NCBI RefSeq assembly: GCF_010731295.1
Contig: NZ_AP022579.1
Location: 3,782,001-3,846,000 of the forward strand
DNA from: Mycolicibacterium boenickei
Lineage (GTDB): Bacteria > Actinomycetota > Actinomycetes > Mycobacteriales > Mycobacteriaceae
Direction of reading: 5' to 3'
Length of the DNA stretch: 64,000 bases
Part shown: one piece after another, positions 36,946-47,305 of the stretch
Layout of the letters: each line of letters begins with the position of its first letter
Position numbering within the stretch: the first letter of the stretch is position 1
The notes under the pieces: model-generated
Told to the model about the DNA's origin: nothing
The model's input: the letters and a program-made list of their open reading frames with translations, nothing else
Databases searched by the model: none
Made by a program: the position numbers and the translations under genes

Positions 36946-37890
36946 TCAGGATACGGGGGGCCGATCGGCGAACCGAACCCGCGCGGCCTGCGCATAGAGC
37001 TTGCCCGCGCGGTACGACGAACGAACCAGCGGACCGGCCAGCACGCCGGCGAATCCCAGGCCCTCGGCATAGCTCGACAGGGCGACGAACTCGTCGGGGT
37101 GCACCCAGCGCTCCACCGGGTGGTGGCGCGGGGACGGCCGCAGATACTGGGTGATGGTGACGATGTCGCAGCCGGCGTCGTGCAGGTCGCGCAGCGCGGT
37201 GTGCACCTCGTCGATGGTCTCGCCCATCCCGAGGATCAGGTTGGACTTGGTGACCAGACCGAAGTTGCGGGCGGCGGTGATCACGGCCAGGCTGCGGTCG
37301 TAGCGGAACGCCGGACGAATCCGCTTGAAGATGCGCGGCACCGTTTCGACGTTGTGCGCGAACACTTCTGGGCGTGACTCGAACACCTCGGCCAACTGGT
37401 CCGGGTTGCCGTTGAAGTCCGGGGCCAGCAACTCCACCCCGGTGTTCGGGTTGAGCGCATGGATCTGACGGACTGTCTCGGCGTACAGCCACGCCCCACC
37501 GTCGGGCAGGTCGTCGCGGGCCACACCGGTCACCGTCGAGTACTTCAGCCCCATCGCCTGCACGCTCTCGGCGACCCGGCGCGGTTCGTCGCGGTCCAGC
37601 TCGGCCGGCTTGCCGGTGTCGATCTGGCAGAAGTCGCAGCGTCGCGTGCACTGCTCGCCGCCGATCAGGAACGTGGCCTCCCGGTCCTCCCAGCACTCGA
37701 AGATGTTGGGGCAGCCGGCCTCCTCGCACACCGTGTGCAGGCCTTCGCGGCGCACCAGGCCCTTGAGCTCGGTGTACTCCGGACCCATCTTGGCCCGGGT
37801 CTTGATCCAGGGTGGCTTGCGTTCGATGGGCGTCTGCGCGTTGCGCACTTCCAGACGCAGGAGCTTCCGACCTTCAGGCACCACAGTCAC
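36946..37890 (-). CDS. lipA: lipoyl synthase LipA
   Basis: Radical-SAM enzyme that inserts two sulfurs into octanoyl groups on lipoyl domains. The 314-residue product has the auxiliary cluster motif [12 protein letters not shown] (Cys55, 60, 66), the radical-SAM motif [11 protein letters not shown], and the conserved RSSYRAG arginine-serine ligand near the end. It begins at GTG four bases beyond the LipB stop, so the octanoyltransferase and synthase are translated together. Their main substrate DlaT is encoded upstream in the same run of genes. Confidence 0.96.
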   Translation of the reverse strand: MTVVPEGRKLLRLEVRNAQTPIERKPPWIKTRAKMGPEYTELKGLVRREGLHTVCEEAGCPNIFECWEDREATFLIGGEQCTRRCDFCQIDTGKPAELDRDEPRRVAESVQAMGLKYSTVTGVARDDLPDGGAWLYAETVRQIHALNPNTGVELLAPDFNGNPDQLAEVFESRPEVFAHNVETVPRIFKRIRPAFRYDRSLAVITAARNFGLVTKSNLILGMGETIDEVHTALRDLHDAGCDIVTITQYLRPSPRHHPVERWVHPDEFVALSSYAEGLGFAGVLAGPLVRSSYRAGKLYAQAARVRFADRPPVS

Positions 37891-37894
37891 GAGT

Positions 37895-38572
37895 TCATCC
37901 TACGTTCAGTGCCACTTCCAGCCGCCCGTCCAGCGCGTCGCTCACGGTGGCGGCGACCCGGTCGGTGACTTCCTCGACGGTGATGCGGCGGCCGAGTTCG
38001 GCGGTCAGCGACGTCACGCCGGCGTCGGCGATCCCGCACGGCACGATCGAGGAGAACGCCGACAGATCGCAGTCACAGTTCAGCGCGAACCCGTGCAGCG
38101 TCGTCGCGCGGGACACCCGGATCCCGATCGCCCCGACCTTGCGGGCCGGCCTGAGCCCGTCGCCGGCAACCCAGACGCCGGACCGTCCCTCGACCCGGCC
38201 CGTTTCCAGGCCGAGATCCGCGCACACGCTGATGAGTGCTTGTTCAAGGCGCCGAACGAAATTCACCACATCCAGCGGTTCGGCCAACCCGATGATCGGG
38301 TAGCCCACCAGCTGTCCGGGGCCGTGCCAGGTGATCTTGCCGCCGCGGTCCGTGTCGACGACGGGGGTGCCGTCCACCGGGCGTTCGTGCGGCTCGGTGC
38401 GCTTGCCCGCGGTGTAGACGGCGGGGTGCTGGAGCAGCAGCAGGGTGTCCGGCCCGCCGGCCACCCTGGCGTCGGCGATCTCGCGCTGTAGGTCCCAGGC
38501 GGCTTCGTAATCGAGCGTGCCCAGGCGTCGCACCTCGAGGGGAGCAGTGGCGGCCGAGCGGATGGATGTCAC
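37895..38572 (-). CDS. lipB: octanoyl-[acyl-carrier-protein]:protein N-octanoyltransferase LipB
   Basis: Transfers octanoate from acyl carrier protein to lipoyl-domain lysines, the step before LipA. The 225-residue protein has [19 protein letters not shown], the catalytic lysine in [14 protein letters not shown], and the catalytic cysteine in SSIVPCGI, after [12 protein letters not shown]. The GTG start gives the same N-terminus as M. tuberculosis LipB (TSIRS...); the longer in-frame extension lies under the epimerase gene and is rejected. Confidence 0.95.
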   Translation of the reverse strand: MTSIRSAATAPLEVRRLGTLDYEAAWDLQREIADARVAGGPDTLLLLQHPAVYTAGKRTEPHERPVDGTPVVDTDRGGKITWHGPGQLVGYPIIGLAEPLDVVNFVRRLEQALISVCADLGLETGRVEGRSGVWVAGDGLRPARKVGAIGIRVSRATTLHGFALNCDCDLSAFSSIVPCGIADAGVTSLTAELGRRITVEEVTDRVAATVSDALDGRLEVALNVG

Positions 38573-38610
38573 AGCGTCGACGGTACGCCGCAGCCTCCCA
38601 GGATCCTCAC

Positions 38611-39519
38611 TCACAGGTCTTTGGGTGCAGTGGCGTACGCCAGCGCCTCGCCGACGGTCTTGTGGTGGAAGTCGAAGCCTGCGCGTTCCAGGGCCGCGGG
38701 GATGGCGCGCTGGCCCACCAGCAGTCCTTCGTCGGCGATCTCGCCCAGCAACGTGCGCAACGCGAATCCAGGGACCATCACCGGGGTGGGCCGGTTGAGG
38801 GCGCGGCCCAGTGCCGCGGTGAACTCGGCGTTGGTCACCGGTGCCGGTCCGGTGAGATTGACCGGGCCGGACAGGCTTTCGTTCGACATCGCGAACAGCA
38901 CCGCTCGGACCTCGTCCTCCAGGCTGATCCACGGGATGTACTGCCTGCCGTTGCCCAGCCGGGCGCCCAGGCCCAGCGAGAACAGCGGTTTGAGGCGGTT
39001 CACCATGCCCCCGGACGGGGCCATCACCAGGCCGGTGCGCAACAGCACCACCCGCGACCCGGCCGCGACGGCAGGCGCGGTGGCCGCTTCCCAGTCGGCG
39101 CACAACCCCGCCAGGAAACCCTGACCCTCGGGTGCGGACTCGTCGGTCACCCGGTCCCTGGTGTCGCCGTAATAGCCGACGGCACTGGCGTTGATCAGGA
39201 CCGGCACGCCGGCGTCGGCCACAGCCCCGGCCAGCACCTCGGTGGGCCCGATCCGGCTGTCGCGCAGGCTCTGTTTGAAGGCACCCGACCACCGTTTGTC
39301 GCCGACGCCGACACCGCAGAGGTTGACCACCGCGTCCACGCCCTGCAGCGCGCCGGCGTCGAACTCCCCGGTGTCGGGGTTCCAGAACAGCTCGTCGCCG
39401 TTCGATGGTGCCCTGCGTACGATCCGGAGCACCCGGCGATCGGCGGCGCGCAGCGTTGACACCAGCGCCGAACCGATCAGACCGGATGATCCCGCTATCG
39501 CGATGACGGCATCCGCCAC
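38611..39519 (-). CDS. TIGR01777-type NAD-dependent epimerase (Rv2216-like)
   Basis: A 302-residue protein with an N-terminal Rossmann motif ([12 protein letters not shown]), [36 protein letters not shown] with the catalytic Tyr, and a C-terminal conserved block [14 protein letters not shown]. It belongs to the atypical short-chain family near YfcH/SulA; no substrate is known. It sits between dlaT and lipB on the same strand (gaps of 25 and 38 bases), an arrangement kept in mycobacteria, hence probably co-transcribed with lipoylation genes. Confidence 0.88.
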   Translation of the reverse strand: MADAVIAIAGSSGLIGSALVSTLRAADRRVLRIVRRAPSNGDELFWNPDTGEFDAGALQGVDAVVNLCGVGVGDKRWSGAFKQSLRDSRIGPTEVLAGAVADAGVPVLINASAVGYYGDTRDRVTDESAPEGQGFLAGLCADWEAATAPAVAAGSRVVLLRTGLVMAPSGGMVNRLKPLFSLGLGARLGNGRQYIPWISLEDEVRAVLFAMSNESLSGPVNLTGPAPVTNAEFTAALGRALNRPTPVMVPGFALRTLLGEIADEGLLVGQRAIPAALERAGFDFHHKTVGEALAYATAPKDL

Positions 39520-39544
39520 AGTGGGGAGCCCCTCCTAACGGCTC

Positions 39545-41332
39545 TTACAGCCCGAGGTCGGCCTCGAAAGCACCTTCTTCGAGCCTGCGCTTGATGGTGG
39601 TCACGAACCGGCCGGCGTCGGCGCCGTCGATCAGTCGGTGGTCGTAGGTCAGCGGCAGGTAGCACACCGAGCGCACACCGATCGACTCGTTGCCGTAGGC
39701 ATCCGAGATCACCCGCGGCCGCTTGACGATCGCGCCCGTGCCCAGCATCGCCGCCTGCGGCGGCACCAGGATCGGGGTGTCGAACAGCGCGCCCTGGCTG
39801 CCGATGTTGGTGATGGTGAACGTGCCGCCGGACAACTCGTCGGGCTTGAGGTTGCCCGACCGGGCCCGGGCTGCGATGTCGGAGATGGCACGTGCCAGCC
39901 CGCCCAGCGACAGGTCACCGGCGTTGTGGATCACCGGCGACAGCAGACCCTGCTCGGTGTCGACCGCGAAGCCCAGGTGCTCGGCGTCGTAGTAGGTGAT
40001 CTCCTTGGTGTCCTCGTTGTAGCTGGCGTTGACGTTCGGGTGGATCTTCAGCGCATCGATCACGGCGCGCGCGATGAACGGCAGGTACGTGAGGTTGACG
40101 CCCTCGCGCTCGGCGAAGTCGGCCTTGGCCCGGGCCCGCAACGCCACGATCTTGGTCATGTCGACCTCGTGGGTCTGCGTCAGCTGAGCTGTGGCCTGCA
40201 GCGATTCGCGCGTCTTCTTCGCGGTGATCTGGCGAATCCGGTTGGCCTTCTGCGTGGTTCCGCGCAGGTGGGCCAGGGCCGGTGCCGGTGCCGCCGCCGC
40301 GGGTGCGGCTGCCGCGGGGGCGGCAGGCGCTGCAGGTGCGGCAGGCGCCGGGGGAGCCTTCTTCGCCTCGGCCGCCGCGAGCACGTCCTGCTTGCGGACC
40401 CGGCCACCGACGCCGGTGCCCTTGACCGTGGCGAGGTCAACGCCGTTCTCCGCGGCCAACTTTCGCACCAGCGGGGTGACGTACGGCGAGCCGTCGCCTG
40501 CGGCGGGAGCAGCGGCAGGTGCCGGGGCTGCCGGCGCCGCGGCGGGTGCAGGTGCCGCGGGCGCGGCGGCAGGTGCCGGCTCGGGCTTGGGTTCGGGCTT
40601 CGGTTCCGGCTTGGGCTCAGGAGCCGGGGCGGCGGGAGCGGGTGCCGCGGGGGCCGGAGCGGGTGCGGCCGGCGCAGCGGCCGGTGCAGCGGAGGCGTCG
40701 CCGATCTTGGCGAGCTCGCCGCCGACGGCGACGGTGTCGTCCTCCTGGGCGGTGATCTCCAGCAAGGTGCCGGCCACCGGCGACGGGATCTCGGTGTCGA
40801 CCTTGTCGGTGGACACCTCGACCAGCGGCTCGTCGACGCCGACGGAGTCGCCGACCTTCTTGAGCCACCGGGTGACCGTGCCCTCGGTGACCGACTCGCC
40901 GAGCTCAGGCATCACGACGGTGGTGGCCGAACCGGATGCGGCAGCGGGCGCGGGGGCGGCTGGTGCCGGCTGGGCCGGGGCTGCGGGCTCCGGAGCAGCG
41001 GTCTCGGCCGGGGCGGCCGAAGGCGCGGTGGCCTGGGGCTCGGGCTCGGGCTCCGGCTTGGCTTCCGGAGCCGGTGCTGCCTCGGCTTGCTCACCGGCCT
41101 CGCCGATGACTGCGAGCTCGCCACCGATCTCGACGGTGTCGTCCTCCTGGGCGACGATCTTCGTCAACACGCCTGCGGCGGGCGACGGGATCTCGGTGTC
41201 GACCTTGTCCGTGGACACCTCCAGCAGCGGCTCGTCGAGTTCGACGGTGTCGCCCTCCTGTTTAAGCCAGCGGGTGACGGTCCCCTCGGTGACGCTCTCA
41301 CCTAGCGCGGGCATCTGGACGGAGATGGCCAT
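39545..41332 (-). CDS. dlaT: dihydrolipoamide acyltransferase DlaT (E2 of pyruvate dehydrogenase and peroxynitrite reductase)
   Basis: A 595-residue E2. Two lipoyl domains (residues 1-78 and 137-212) each carry the lipoylation lysine in [14 protein letters not shown] (Lys43, Lys177). A peripheral-subunit-binding domain lies at about 284-320, and the catalytic domain from about 365 ends with [13 protein letters not shown]. Long Ala/Pro linkers include a PEPKPEPK repeat at 238-253; the protein is some 40 residues longer than the M. tuberculosis form, mostly in these linkers. In mycobacteria DlaT serves pyruvate dehydrogenase and, with Lpd, AhpD and AhpC, antioxidant defence. A GAGGAG site precedes the ATG. 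Confidence 0.95.
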   Translation of the reverse strand: MAISVQMPALGESVTEGTVTRWLKQEGDTVELDEPLLEVSTDKVDTEIPSPAAGVLTKIVAQEDDTVEIGGELAVIGEAGEQAEAAPAPEAKPEPEPEPQATAPSAAPAETAAPEPAAPAQPAPAAPAPAAASGSATTVVMPELGESVTEGTVTRWLKKVGDSVGVDEPLVEVSTDKVDTEIPSPVAGTLLEITAQEDDTVAVGGELAKIGDASAAPAAAPAAPAPAPAAPAPAAPAPEPKPEPKPEPKPEPAPAAAPAAPAPAAAPAAPAPAAAPAAGDGSPYVTPLVRKLAAENGVDLATVKGTGVGGRVRKQDVLAAAEAKKAPPAPAAPAAPAAPAAAAPAAAAPAPALAHLRGTTQKANRIRQITAKKTRESLQATAQLTQTHEVDMTKIVALRARAKADFAEREGVNLTYLPFIARAVIDALKIHPNVNASYNEDTKEITYYDAEHLGFAVDTEQGLLSPVIHNAGDLSLGGLARAISDIAARARSGNLKPDELSGGTFTITNIGSQGALFDTPILVPPQAAMLGTGAIVKRPRVISDAYGNESIGVRSVCYLPLTYDHRLIDGADAGRFVTTIKRRLEEGAFEADLGL

Positions 41333-41388
41333 GTGTTTTGACTCCTCGGACGGTCACTTGTGACGACTCGAACTCTGGCTTACCACAG

Positions 41389-41414
41389 CTAGGTGCACTG
41401 GGTACGGCACCTAG
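41389..41414. promoter_or_regulatory. inverted repeat CTAGGTGC/GCACCTAG in the dlaT upstream region
   Basis: Two perfect 8-base arms separated by 10 bases lie 57-82 bases upstream of dlaT, in the divergent intergenic region shared with the small plus-strand gene. Symmetry suggests an operator; no regulator is identified. Confidence 0.35.
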
Positions 41415-41548
41415 GTGGATTGTCGGAACCATCCTGTCACTGCAGCACCATTCGCACGCACTCAGGGTTGCTCCGAGCTCTGGCACTATCGAGTGAGGGT
41501 TTGCAGGGCAGTTCGACGAACTTCCCCAGAACTGAGGAGACCGTTCCG

Positions 41549-41902
41549 TTGGGGTTGTTCGATACGTTCCGCCGGGGTCGCTCGGCGCGCGGATCCGGCG
41601 CCGAAGCGGACGAGGATCTGCGGTATCTCCAGCGCTGGGTGGCCGAGCACGCCGGGGTCGAGGCGTTCGTGGAACCCCGCACCACCGTCACCGACGTGAC
41701 CGTCGTGCTGGTTGCTGGGGACGGGGAATGGACCCGGCGCCGCGCCGGTGGTGAGGCCGGGGCGCGCCGGCTCAGCGGCCGGTTGCAGATCCCGGTGTAC
41801 GACGTCCAGAAGGTCGGCTATCCGCAACGCATGCGGGACTACGACGCGCGGCGGCGCATCGAACGGGAACGCGCCGTGCGCCGGGAGCTCGACGACCGCT
41901 AG
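41549..41902 (+). CDS. small conserved hypothetical protein
   Basis: A 117-residue basic protein starting LGLFDTFRRGRSARG, with a middle alpha/beta part (DLRYLQRWVAEHAGVEAFVEPRTTVTDVTVVLVAGDGEWTRRR) and a C-terminal stretch rich in Arg (YPQRMRDYDARRRIERERAVRREL). No motif I can assign. The TTG start was chosen because GAGGAG lies nine bases upstream; longer frames have no such site. It is divergent from dlaT and lies 69 bases before ephD. Some databases label similar short mycobacterial proteins oxidoreductase without clear support. Confidence 0.72.
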   Translation: MGLFDTFRRGRSARGSGAEADEDLRYLQRWVAEHAGVEAFVEPRTTVTDVTVVLVAGDGEWTRRRAGGEAGARRLSGRLQIPVYDVQKVGYPQRMRDYDARRRIERERAVRRELDDR

Positions 41903-41971
41903 AGTCGGAGACAGCCGATACCTCCGGTATTGGATACTGTTCGTTACAGGTACCTCGTGGAGGGGTGGACT

Positions 41972-43708
41972 ATGCAGCGCTTCGTCGTCAGCTCGGACGG
42001 AACCCGCATCGCGGTTTACGAACAAGGGGACCGGCAGCGCCCCACGCTGGTGATGGCGCACGGATGGCCCGACTCGCACGTGCTGTGGAACGGCGTGACC
42101 GGTGAGCTGGGGGACCGCTTCCACATCGTGCGGTACGACAACCGGGGCGCAGGCGCATCGGACGTGCCCAAAGCCGTCAGGGCCTACCGGATGGACCGGT
42201 TCGCCGATGACCTCTCCGCGGTGATCGACGCCGTGAGTCCCGGCCGCCCCGTGCACGTGCTGGCGCACGACTGGGGTTCGGTGGGTGTCTGGGAGTACCT
42301 GAGCCGCCCCGAGGCCTCGGAGAAGGTGGCGTCCTTCACGTCGGTGTCGGGGCCCAGCACCGACCATTACGGCTCGTTCGTGCGGGGCCGGCTCTCCCGC
42401 CCGTACCGGCCCATCCGGTTCGCCAAGGCGGTGAACCTGGCATCGCGGTTCAGCTACTGGATTCCGTTCTCGGTCCCGGTGCTCGCACCCGCGCTGATGC
42501 GTCGGGGTGCGGCGCGCCGACTGCAGGCCATCGACACCCCTGGTCCCAAATTTCAGTCCGAGACGCTCGACGTCGACGCGGCCAACTCGCTCAAGATCTA
42601 CCGGGCCAACGCGATCCGCTCGTTCACCACGCTGCGCAATGACCACTACGTGACGGTGCCCGTGCAGTTGATCTGCAACGACCACGATCCCGTTGTCCGC
42701 GGGCACGGCTACGACGAGGCGTCCAAGTGGGTGCCGCTGCTGTGGCGGCGCGACCTCAAAGCCGGGCACTGGGCCCCGTTCTCGCACTGGCGGGCCATCG
42801 CCAACGCGACAGCCGAACTGATCGAACACATCGAGGGCGCCCCGGCGTCCCGGGCACTGCGACGCGCTCAGGTCGGCCGCTCGCGTGAACCCTTCAGCGA
42901 CACACTGGTTTCGGTGACCGGCGCCGGCAGCGGCATCGGCCGGGCCACCGCACTGGCCTTCGCGGCGCAGGGCGCCGAAATCGTGGTCAGCGACATCGAC
43001 GAGGCATCGGCCAAGTCCACTGCCAACGAGATCGCCGCCCGCGGCGGGGTGGCACATGCCTACGGCCTCGACGTGTCCGACGCCGAGGCCGTGGAGAGCT
43101 TCGTCGAGCAGGTCTGCAACACCCACGGGGTGCCCGACGTGGTGGTCAACAACGCCGGAATCGGCCACGGCGGAAAGTTCCTCGACACCCCGGCAGAGCA
43201 GTACGACCGGGTGCTCGATGTGAACTTCGGCGGAGTCGTCAACTGCTGCAGGTCATTTGCCCGACGGCTGGTCGACCGCGGCACGGGCGGGCACATCGTC
43301 AACGTGGCCTCCATGGCGGCCTACTCGCCGTCGGCGTCAATGAACGCCTACTCCACCAGCAAGGCCGCGGTGTTCATGTTCTCCGACTGCCTGCGTGCCG
43401 AATTGGACTCGGCGGGAGTCGGTTTGACCACGATCTGCCCGGGCATGATCGACACGAACATCATCGACACCACTCGCTTCGACGTCCCCGCCGACAAGCA
43501 GGGACAGGTGGAGCAATTGCGGGCCCAAACCAAGAAAGCCTTCGCCGCTCGTCGCTACGGGCCGGACAAGGTGGCCAAGGCCATCGTCGCGTCCGTCGTC
43601 AAGGGCAAGGCGGTCCGCCCGGTGACTCCGGAGGCCTACGCGGCCTACGGCGTGGCGCGGCTGGTGCCATCGGCATTGCGCCGGGCGGCGCGGGCCGGGT
43701 CGCTCTAA
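41972..43708 (+). CDS. ephD: EphD: alpha/beta hydrolase (epoxide hydrolase type) fused to short-chain dehydrogenase
   Basis: A 578-residue fusion. Residues 1-295 are an alpha/beta hydrolase with HGWP (30-33) and nucleophile Asp100 in LAHDWGS. Residues about 310-578 are an SDR with SVTGAGSGIGRA for cofactor binding, VNNAGIG, and the catalytic YSTSK. In M. tuberculosis EphD takes part in mycolic acid modification, converting epoxymycolates toward ketomycolates. The ATG follows GGAGGGG at eight bases; an upstream in-frame TTG is less likely. It ends three bases from the convergent lytic transglycosylase stop. Confidence 0.93.
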   Translation: MQRFVVSSDGTRIAVYEQGDRQRPTLVMAHGWPDSHVLWNGVTGELGDRFHIVRYDNRGAGASDVPKAVRAYRMDRFADDLSAVIDAVSPGRPVHVLAHDWGSVGVWEYLSRPEASEKVASFTSVSGPSTDHYGSFVRGRLSRPYRPIRFAKAVNLASRFSYWIPFSVPVLAPALMRRGAARRLQAIDTPGPKFQSETLDVDAANSLKIYRANAIRSFTTLRNDHYVTVPVQLICNDHDPVVRGHGYDEASKWVPLLWRRDLKAGHWAPFSHWRAIANATAELIEHIEGAPASRALRRAQVGRSREPFSDTLVSVTGAGSGIGRATALAFAAQGAEIVVSDIDEASAKSTANEIAARGGVAHAYGLDVSDAEAVESFVEQVCNTHGVPDVVVNNAGIGHGGKFLDTPAEQYDRVLDVNFGGVVNCCRSFARRLVDRGTGGHIVNVASMAAYSPSASMNAYSTSKAAVFMFSDCLRAELDSAGVGLTTICPGMIDTNIIDTTRFDVPADKQGQVEQLRAQTKKAFAARRYGPDKVAKAIVASVVKGKAVRPVTPEAYAAYGVARLVPSALRRAARAGSL

Positions 43709-43711
43709 CCG

Positions 43712-44632
43712 CTACTGCGGGTGCGCCGTCAGGTACTCGCCGACCGGTATCGGCGATTCGGCGGCGTACCCGATCGGCAGCAGCACGTCACCGGCTGTTG
43801 AGACGTAGTAGACGTCCCAGCGGTAGAACGCGCCGAACGCCGCCGGATCGGCGGCCATCGCGGCGGCATAGTCACTGACTGCTCGCACGTACGCGTCGGC
43901 GTTGTTGTAGCGGTACAGGGCGTTGTCGGGGTTGGTCGCAAAATCGTTGGCGGCCAGGTAATTACCCGCCGCCATGATGCTGTCTCTGGGTGAGTGGATG
44001 TCGCCGCCAAGACCGTACGCCGCGAAGGTGGACGGCATGAACTGCATCGGCCCCTGGGCTCCTGCCGTGCTGGTACCGCTCACGCTGCCGAAGTGCGTTT
44101 CGATCAGGTTGATCGCGGCGAGGAAGTTCCAGCCCACTCCGGAGGCCGCCTCGGCGTCGCGGTACGCGCCCAGAAGCACGTCGGCCGGGGGCTGCGGCTC
44201 GATGCGCCACGCGGGCAGGGTGTCCTTCGGGTGGGCCAGCGTGGCGAGCTGCCGCTGCGCGTCGACATTGCGGTCGTAGAACGCGACCAAGTCGGCCGGG
44301 ATACGGGGACGGATGATGCCGTCCCACTCGGGGTGACGGCCGATCGCACGGTAGGCCACCTGCTGGCGGCGGGCGGCCTGCGTCATTGCCGCCTCCGGTG
44401 TCGACGGGTCGCGCAGTGCCCGCTCGTCAGCCACCAGATCCTGCGCCAGCCGGTCCGGGTCCGTGGCCAGACGCGGTTGTGCGCCGACCGGGGCGGCCGG
44501 CGCGGTGGTGGGAGGCATCGCGGATGCGGTTGTGCTCGGGGCAGCGGCGGGCGGGCCCGATGACTCGGTACAGCCGGCGAGCGCAGCGCCCAAGGCGAAC
44601 ACGACGGCGAGGTCGCAGGCGATCCTCGACAT
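43712..44632 (-). CDS. lytic transglycosylase-like lipoprotein (MltB/SLT type)
   Basis: A 306-residue exported protein. Signal residues 1-20 end in LAGC (lipobox), followed by a Pro/Thr/Ala-rich tether. The domain at about 140-270 carries the catalytic glutamate in AAINLIETHFGS, and GTSTAGAQGPMQFMPSTFAAYG, the MltB/SLT fold signature. It presumably cleaves peptidoglycan at the outer membrane side of the cell wall. The ATG at 44632 was chosen for its AAGGTG site and signal placement; ATG 44656, two bases after the pepB stop, is an alternative. Third gene after the cyclase and pepB. Confidence 0.85.
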   Translation of the reverse strand: MSRIACDLAVVFALGAALAGCTESSGPPAAAPSTTASAMPPTTAPAAPVGAQPRLATDPDRLAQDLVADERALRDPSTPEAAMTQAARRQQVAYRAIGRHPEWDGIIRPRIPADLVAFYDRNVDAQRQLATLAHPKDTLPAWRIEPQPPADVLLGAYRDAEAASGVGWNFLAAINLIETHFGSVSGTSTAGAQGPMQFMPSTFAAYGLGGDIHSPRDSIMAAGNYLAANDFATNPDNALYRYNNADAYVRAVSDYAAAMAADPAAFGAFYRWDVYYVSTAGDVLLPIGYAAESPIPVGEYLTAHPQ

Positions 44633-44658
44633 CTCGTTCACCTTGGGCGGCAACATGA

Positions 44659-46179
44659 TCAGCCGTTCGCGGCGATATCCTCCAGGACCGCGAACATCGT
44701 CCGCGTCGGCACGCCGGTACCGCCCTTGGGCGTGTAACCCCATGGGCCGCCGGTGTTGTAGGCCGGCGCGGCGATGTCGATGTGTGTCCACTCGACCCCG
44801 TCGGCGACGAACTCCCGCAGGTACGTCCCGGCCACCAGCATCCCGGCGTAGCGTGACCCGCTGACGTTGGCCAGGTCGGCCACCGTCGACTTCAGGTCGT
44901 CCTTGAGTTCCTCGGGAAGCGGCATGGCCCAAGCATTTTCACCGACAGCCTGCGACAGCGTCGCGACCCGGTCGCGGAACTCCTCGCTGCCCATCACGCC
45001 CGGGGTGCGGGCACCCAGTGCGACGGTCTGCGCACCGGTCAGCGTCGAGGTCTCGATGAGGTAATCGGGGTTGTCCTCGCAGGCCCGCACAATCGCGTCG
45101 GCCAGGATCAGCCGGCCCTCGGCGTCGGTGTTGAGCACCTCGACGGTGATCCCGCCGTACTGGGTGAGCACATCGCCGGGGCGCTGGGCCGTCGCCGACG
45201 GCATGTTCTCGGCCATCGGCACGGTCGCGATCACCTCGATCGGAAGGTTCTGCCTGGCGGCCAGCACGACGGTCGCGATGACCGCCGCGGCGCCACCCAT
45301 GTCCGAGGTCATGTGATGCATGTTGGCGGCAGGCTTGATCGAGATGCCGCCGGTGTCGAACGTGATGCCCTTGCCGACCAGCGCGACGCGCTTGGGCTTC
45401 TTACCCGCGCCCCGGTGGATCAACCGCACCAGACGCGGCGGGCGTGACGATCCCTTGCCGACGCCGACGATCCCGCCGTAGCCGGCCTTGGTCAGGGCCT
45501 TGTCGTCGAGCACCTCGACCTCAAGGCCGGCGGCTTCACCCAAAGCCTTTGCGCGCTTGGCGAATTCGTCGGGAAACAGGTGGCTGGGCGGAGTGTTGAC
45601 GAAGTCCCGGGCGGTCGCGACCGCCGAAGCGATGTCCACGGCGCGCTGGGCCTGGTTCTTGGTCGCGGCCTTGGTGTCCGCGGTCAGGGCGACGATCGCG
45701 GTGAGGCCGGCATCCTTGGGTGCGGTCTTGGCGCTGCGGAAGTCACTGAAGCGGTAGGAGCCCAGGATCAGGCCCTCGACGGCGGCTTCCAGGTCGATGT
45801 CGGACAACGTGGTGACGATCTTCTCGGTGCCGTTCAACGATCGCGCGGCGGTACCGGCGGCGCGGCGGATCACGTCGGCGGGCCACTCGTCGCGCGGCTT
45901 GCCGAGGCCGACGGCCAGCACACTGGCCACCGGGAGTGACGGCGCGACCACTCTGGTGACCTGATCGGTGCCACCCTTGGCGCCGAGCGCGGCGAGGGCG
46001 ACCTCGATCTCACCGACCGCCTCGGCGTCGAGGAACGGGTTGGCGACGACGGTGGCGGTCGCGTCGTCATCCGGACCGCTGACCACGGGAACGATCAGCA
46101 CGGCGTCGCTCTTGCGTTTGGGCAGCGACGAGCTGACGGTGACATTGGGAACCTGGTAACCGGGATTTGCTGGGCTCAC
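44659..46179 (-). CDS. pepB: leucyl aminopeptidase PepB/PepA (M17 family)
   Basis: A 506-residue cytosolic dizinc/dimanganese aminopeptidase. The metal- and substrate-binding stretch [32 protein letters not shown] and the M17 signature [12 protein letters not shown] are intact; the N-terminal 160 residues form the variable domain. Close to M. tuberculosis Rv2213 (515 aa). The GTG start overlaps the stop of the cyclase gene (GTGA), so pepB translation is coupled to the cyclase. Longer in-frame extensions were rejected because they run under the cyclase. Confidence 0.95.
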   Translation of the reverse strand: MSPANPGYQVPNVTVSSSLPKRKSDAVLIVPVVSGPDDDATATVVANPFLDAEAVGEIEVALAALGAKGGTDQVTRVVAPSLPVASVLAVGLGKPRDEWPADVIRRAAGTAARSLNGTEKIVTTLSDIDLEAAVEGLILGSYRFSDFRSAKTAPKDAGLTAIVALTADTKAATKNQAQRAVDIASAVATARDFVNTPPSHLFPDEFAKRAKALGEAAGLEVEVLDDKALTKAGYGGIVGVGKGSSRPPRLVRLIHRGAGKKPKRVALVGKGITFDTGGISIKPAANMHHMTSDMGGAAAVIATVVLAARQNLPIEVIATVPMAENMPSATAQRPGDVLTQYGGITVEVLNTDAEGRLILADAIVRACEDNPDYLIETSTLTGAQTVALGARTPGVMGSEEFRDRVATLSQAVGENAWAMPLPEELKDDLKSTVADLANVSGSRYAGMLVAGTYLREFVADGVEWTHIDIAAPAYNTGGPWGYTPKGGTGVPTRTMFAVLEDIAANG

Positions 46180-47282
46180 CCCGCCCACCCTAGACGCAGC
46201 GGATACGCCGTGACCGGTGTGGCGAAACCCTTCAGCGTCAGAGAGCGAGGCGGCGCGAACGCCTGCCCGTCGAGGAGTTCGCGCAGCGGCTCGGACACCA
46301 GGACCTGACTGGGGTCGGCGACGGCGACGAGGCGGGCCGCCCGATTCACCGCGTTGCCGAAATAGTCTCCGCCGATGGCCAGCACCTCGCCGAAATCGAC
46401 ACCGGCGCGCACCTGCAGGTGAGTCTCGGCGGCCCGGGGGTGGGTCACCAGGTCCATGGCGACCTGGAGCACCTCGGCAGGCTCGGAGCCGACCCACATG
46501 ATGGCGTCCCCGATGAACTTCACCACGCGGCAGCCGGCGGCGTGCACGACCTCGGTACTCGTGGCGCTGAACTCGTTGAGCAGCGCCGACAATTCGGCCG
46601 ACGTCAACATCTGCGTGAGCGCGGTGAACCCAGACAGATCGGCGAAACCGATGCCGCACACCACATTCGACGAGTCGTCGCGGACGACATGCTCGAAGTA
46701 GCTGCGTGCGCTCATCACATGGTGGCGGTGCACTGCGTCGATCATCGAGCCGATTCTCGGGATGAACCCGGCGGCCGTCCGGTATGCCCTGGCGGTGGCG
46801 AGCTCGTCATGCGTGACGTTGAGCTGGATGTCGGGGGTGCTGGCCCGGCTCATCGCCGACAGGGCTTCGGCCAGGCGAGCCATACCCGAGCCGATCACGC
46901 GCAGCAGCCCGGTGGCCTCGACATCGCCGACCAGTACCCGCAACTCCGCCCAGGTACGCAAGGTCTCCAGATCTGCCCGGCTCAGGGTCTTCACCTCGCA
47001 GCCGGCCACGGTCAGGCCCAGCGCGGCCCACGCCCGCTGGACATCTTCCAGGGGCACGTCGAGCTCGGCGGCCACATCGGCCAGACAGTATTCGGGCGGT
47101 CCCGACCACTGCAGGACATCCCCGGCCAGCCCGAACAGCCGACCGCGAGACTCGGCCTCGACCATCTGCTCGGCGGTGAACCCCAGCCCGTCGAGGTACT
47201 CGATGAGCGGGGCACGGTCCCGCGCATCGGTAATCCCGGCGGCGGCCAGTGCATCGAAATCGACCACCAGACCAGTGTGCAA
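46176..47282 (-). CDS. class III adenylate cyclase (Rv2212-like)
   Basis: A 368-residue cyclase making cAMP. The N-terminal helical regulatory domain (about residues 1-190, [22 protein letters not shown]...) resembles the pH- and fatty-acid-sensing domain described for Rv1264/Rv2212. The catalytic domain carries metal-binding Asp in [17 protein letters not shown] and KFIGDAIMW (with the adenine-specifying Lys just before), and transition-state Asn/Arg in [14 protein letters not shown] start aligns with the M. tuberculosis N-terminus; GTG at 47267 is possible. It shares a promoter region with divergent gcvT and is coupled to pepB downstream. Confidence 0.92.
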   Translation of the reverse strand: MHTGLVVDFDALAAAGITDARDRAPLIEYLDGLGFTAEQMVEAESRGRLFGLAGDVLQWSGPPEYCLADVAAELDVPLEDVQRAWAALGLTVAGCEVKTLSRADLETLRTWAELRVLVGDVEATGLLRVIGSGMARLAEALSAMSRASTPDIQLNVTHDELATARAYRTAAGFIPRIGSMIDAVHRHHVMSARSYFEHVVRDDSSNVVCGIGFADLSGFTALTQMLTSAELSALLNEFSATSTEVVHAAGCRVVKFIGDAIMWVGSEPAEVLQVAMDLVTHPRAAETHLQVRAGVDFGEVLAIGGDYFGNAVNRAARLVAVADPSQVLVSEPLRELLDGQAFAPPRSLTLKGFATPVTAYPLRLGWAG

Positions 47283-47305
47283 TTGGTCGGCCCGTTCCGG
47301 CAGGC

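Noticed and set aside
40250-40720. possible tandem DNA repeat or minisatellite
   Set aside because: The repetition encodes the Ala/Pro and PEPK linkers of DlaT and keeps the reading frame, so it is reported as part of that protein.
39638-41305. 555-codon plus-strand open frame opposite dlaT
   Set aside because: A shadow of the repetitive Ala/Pro linkers of DlaT; the Gly/Arg-rich product has no recognisable domain.
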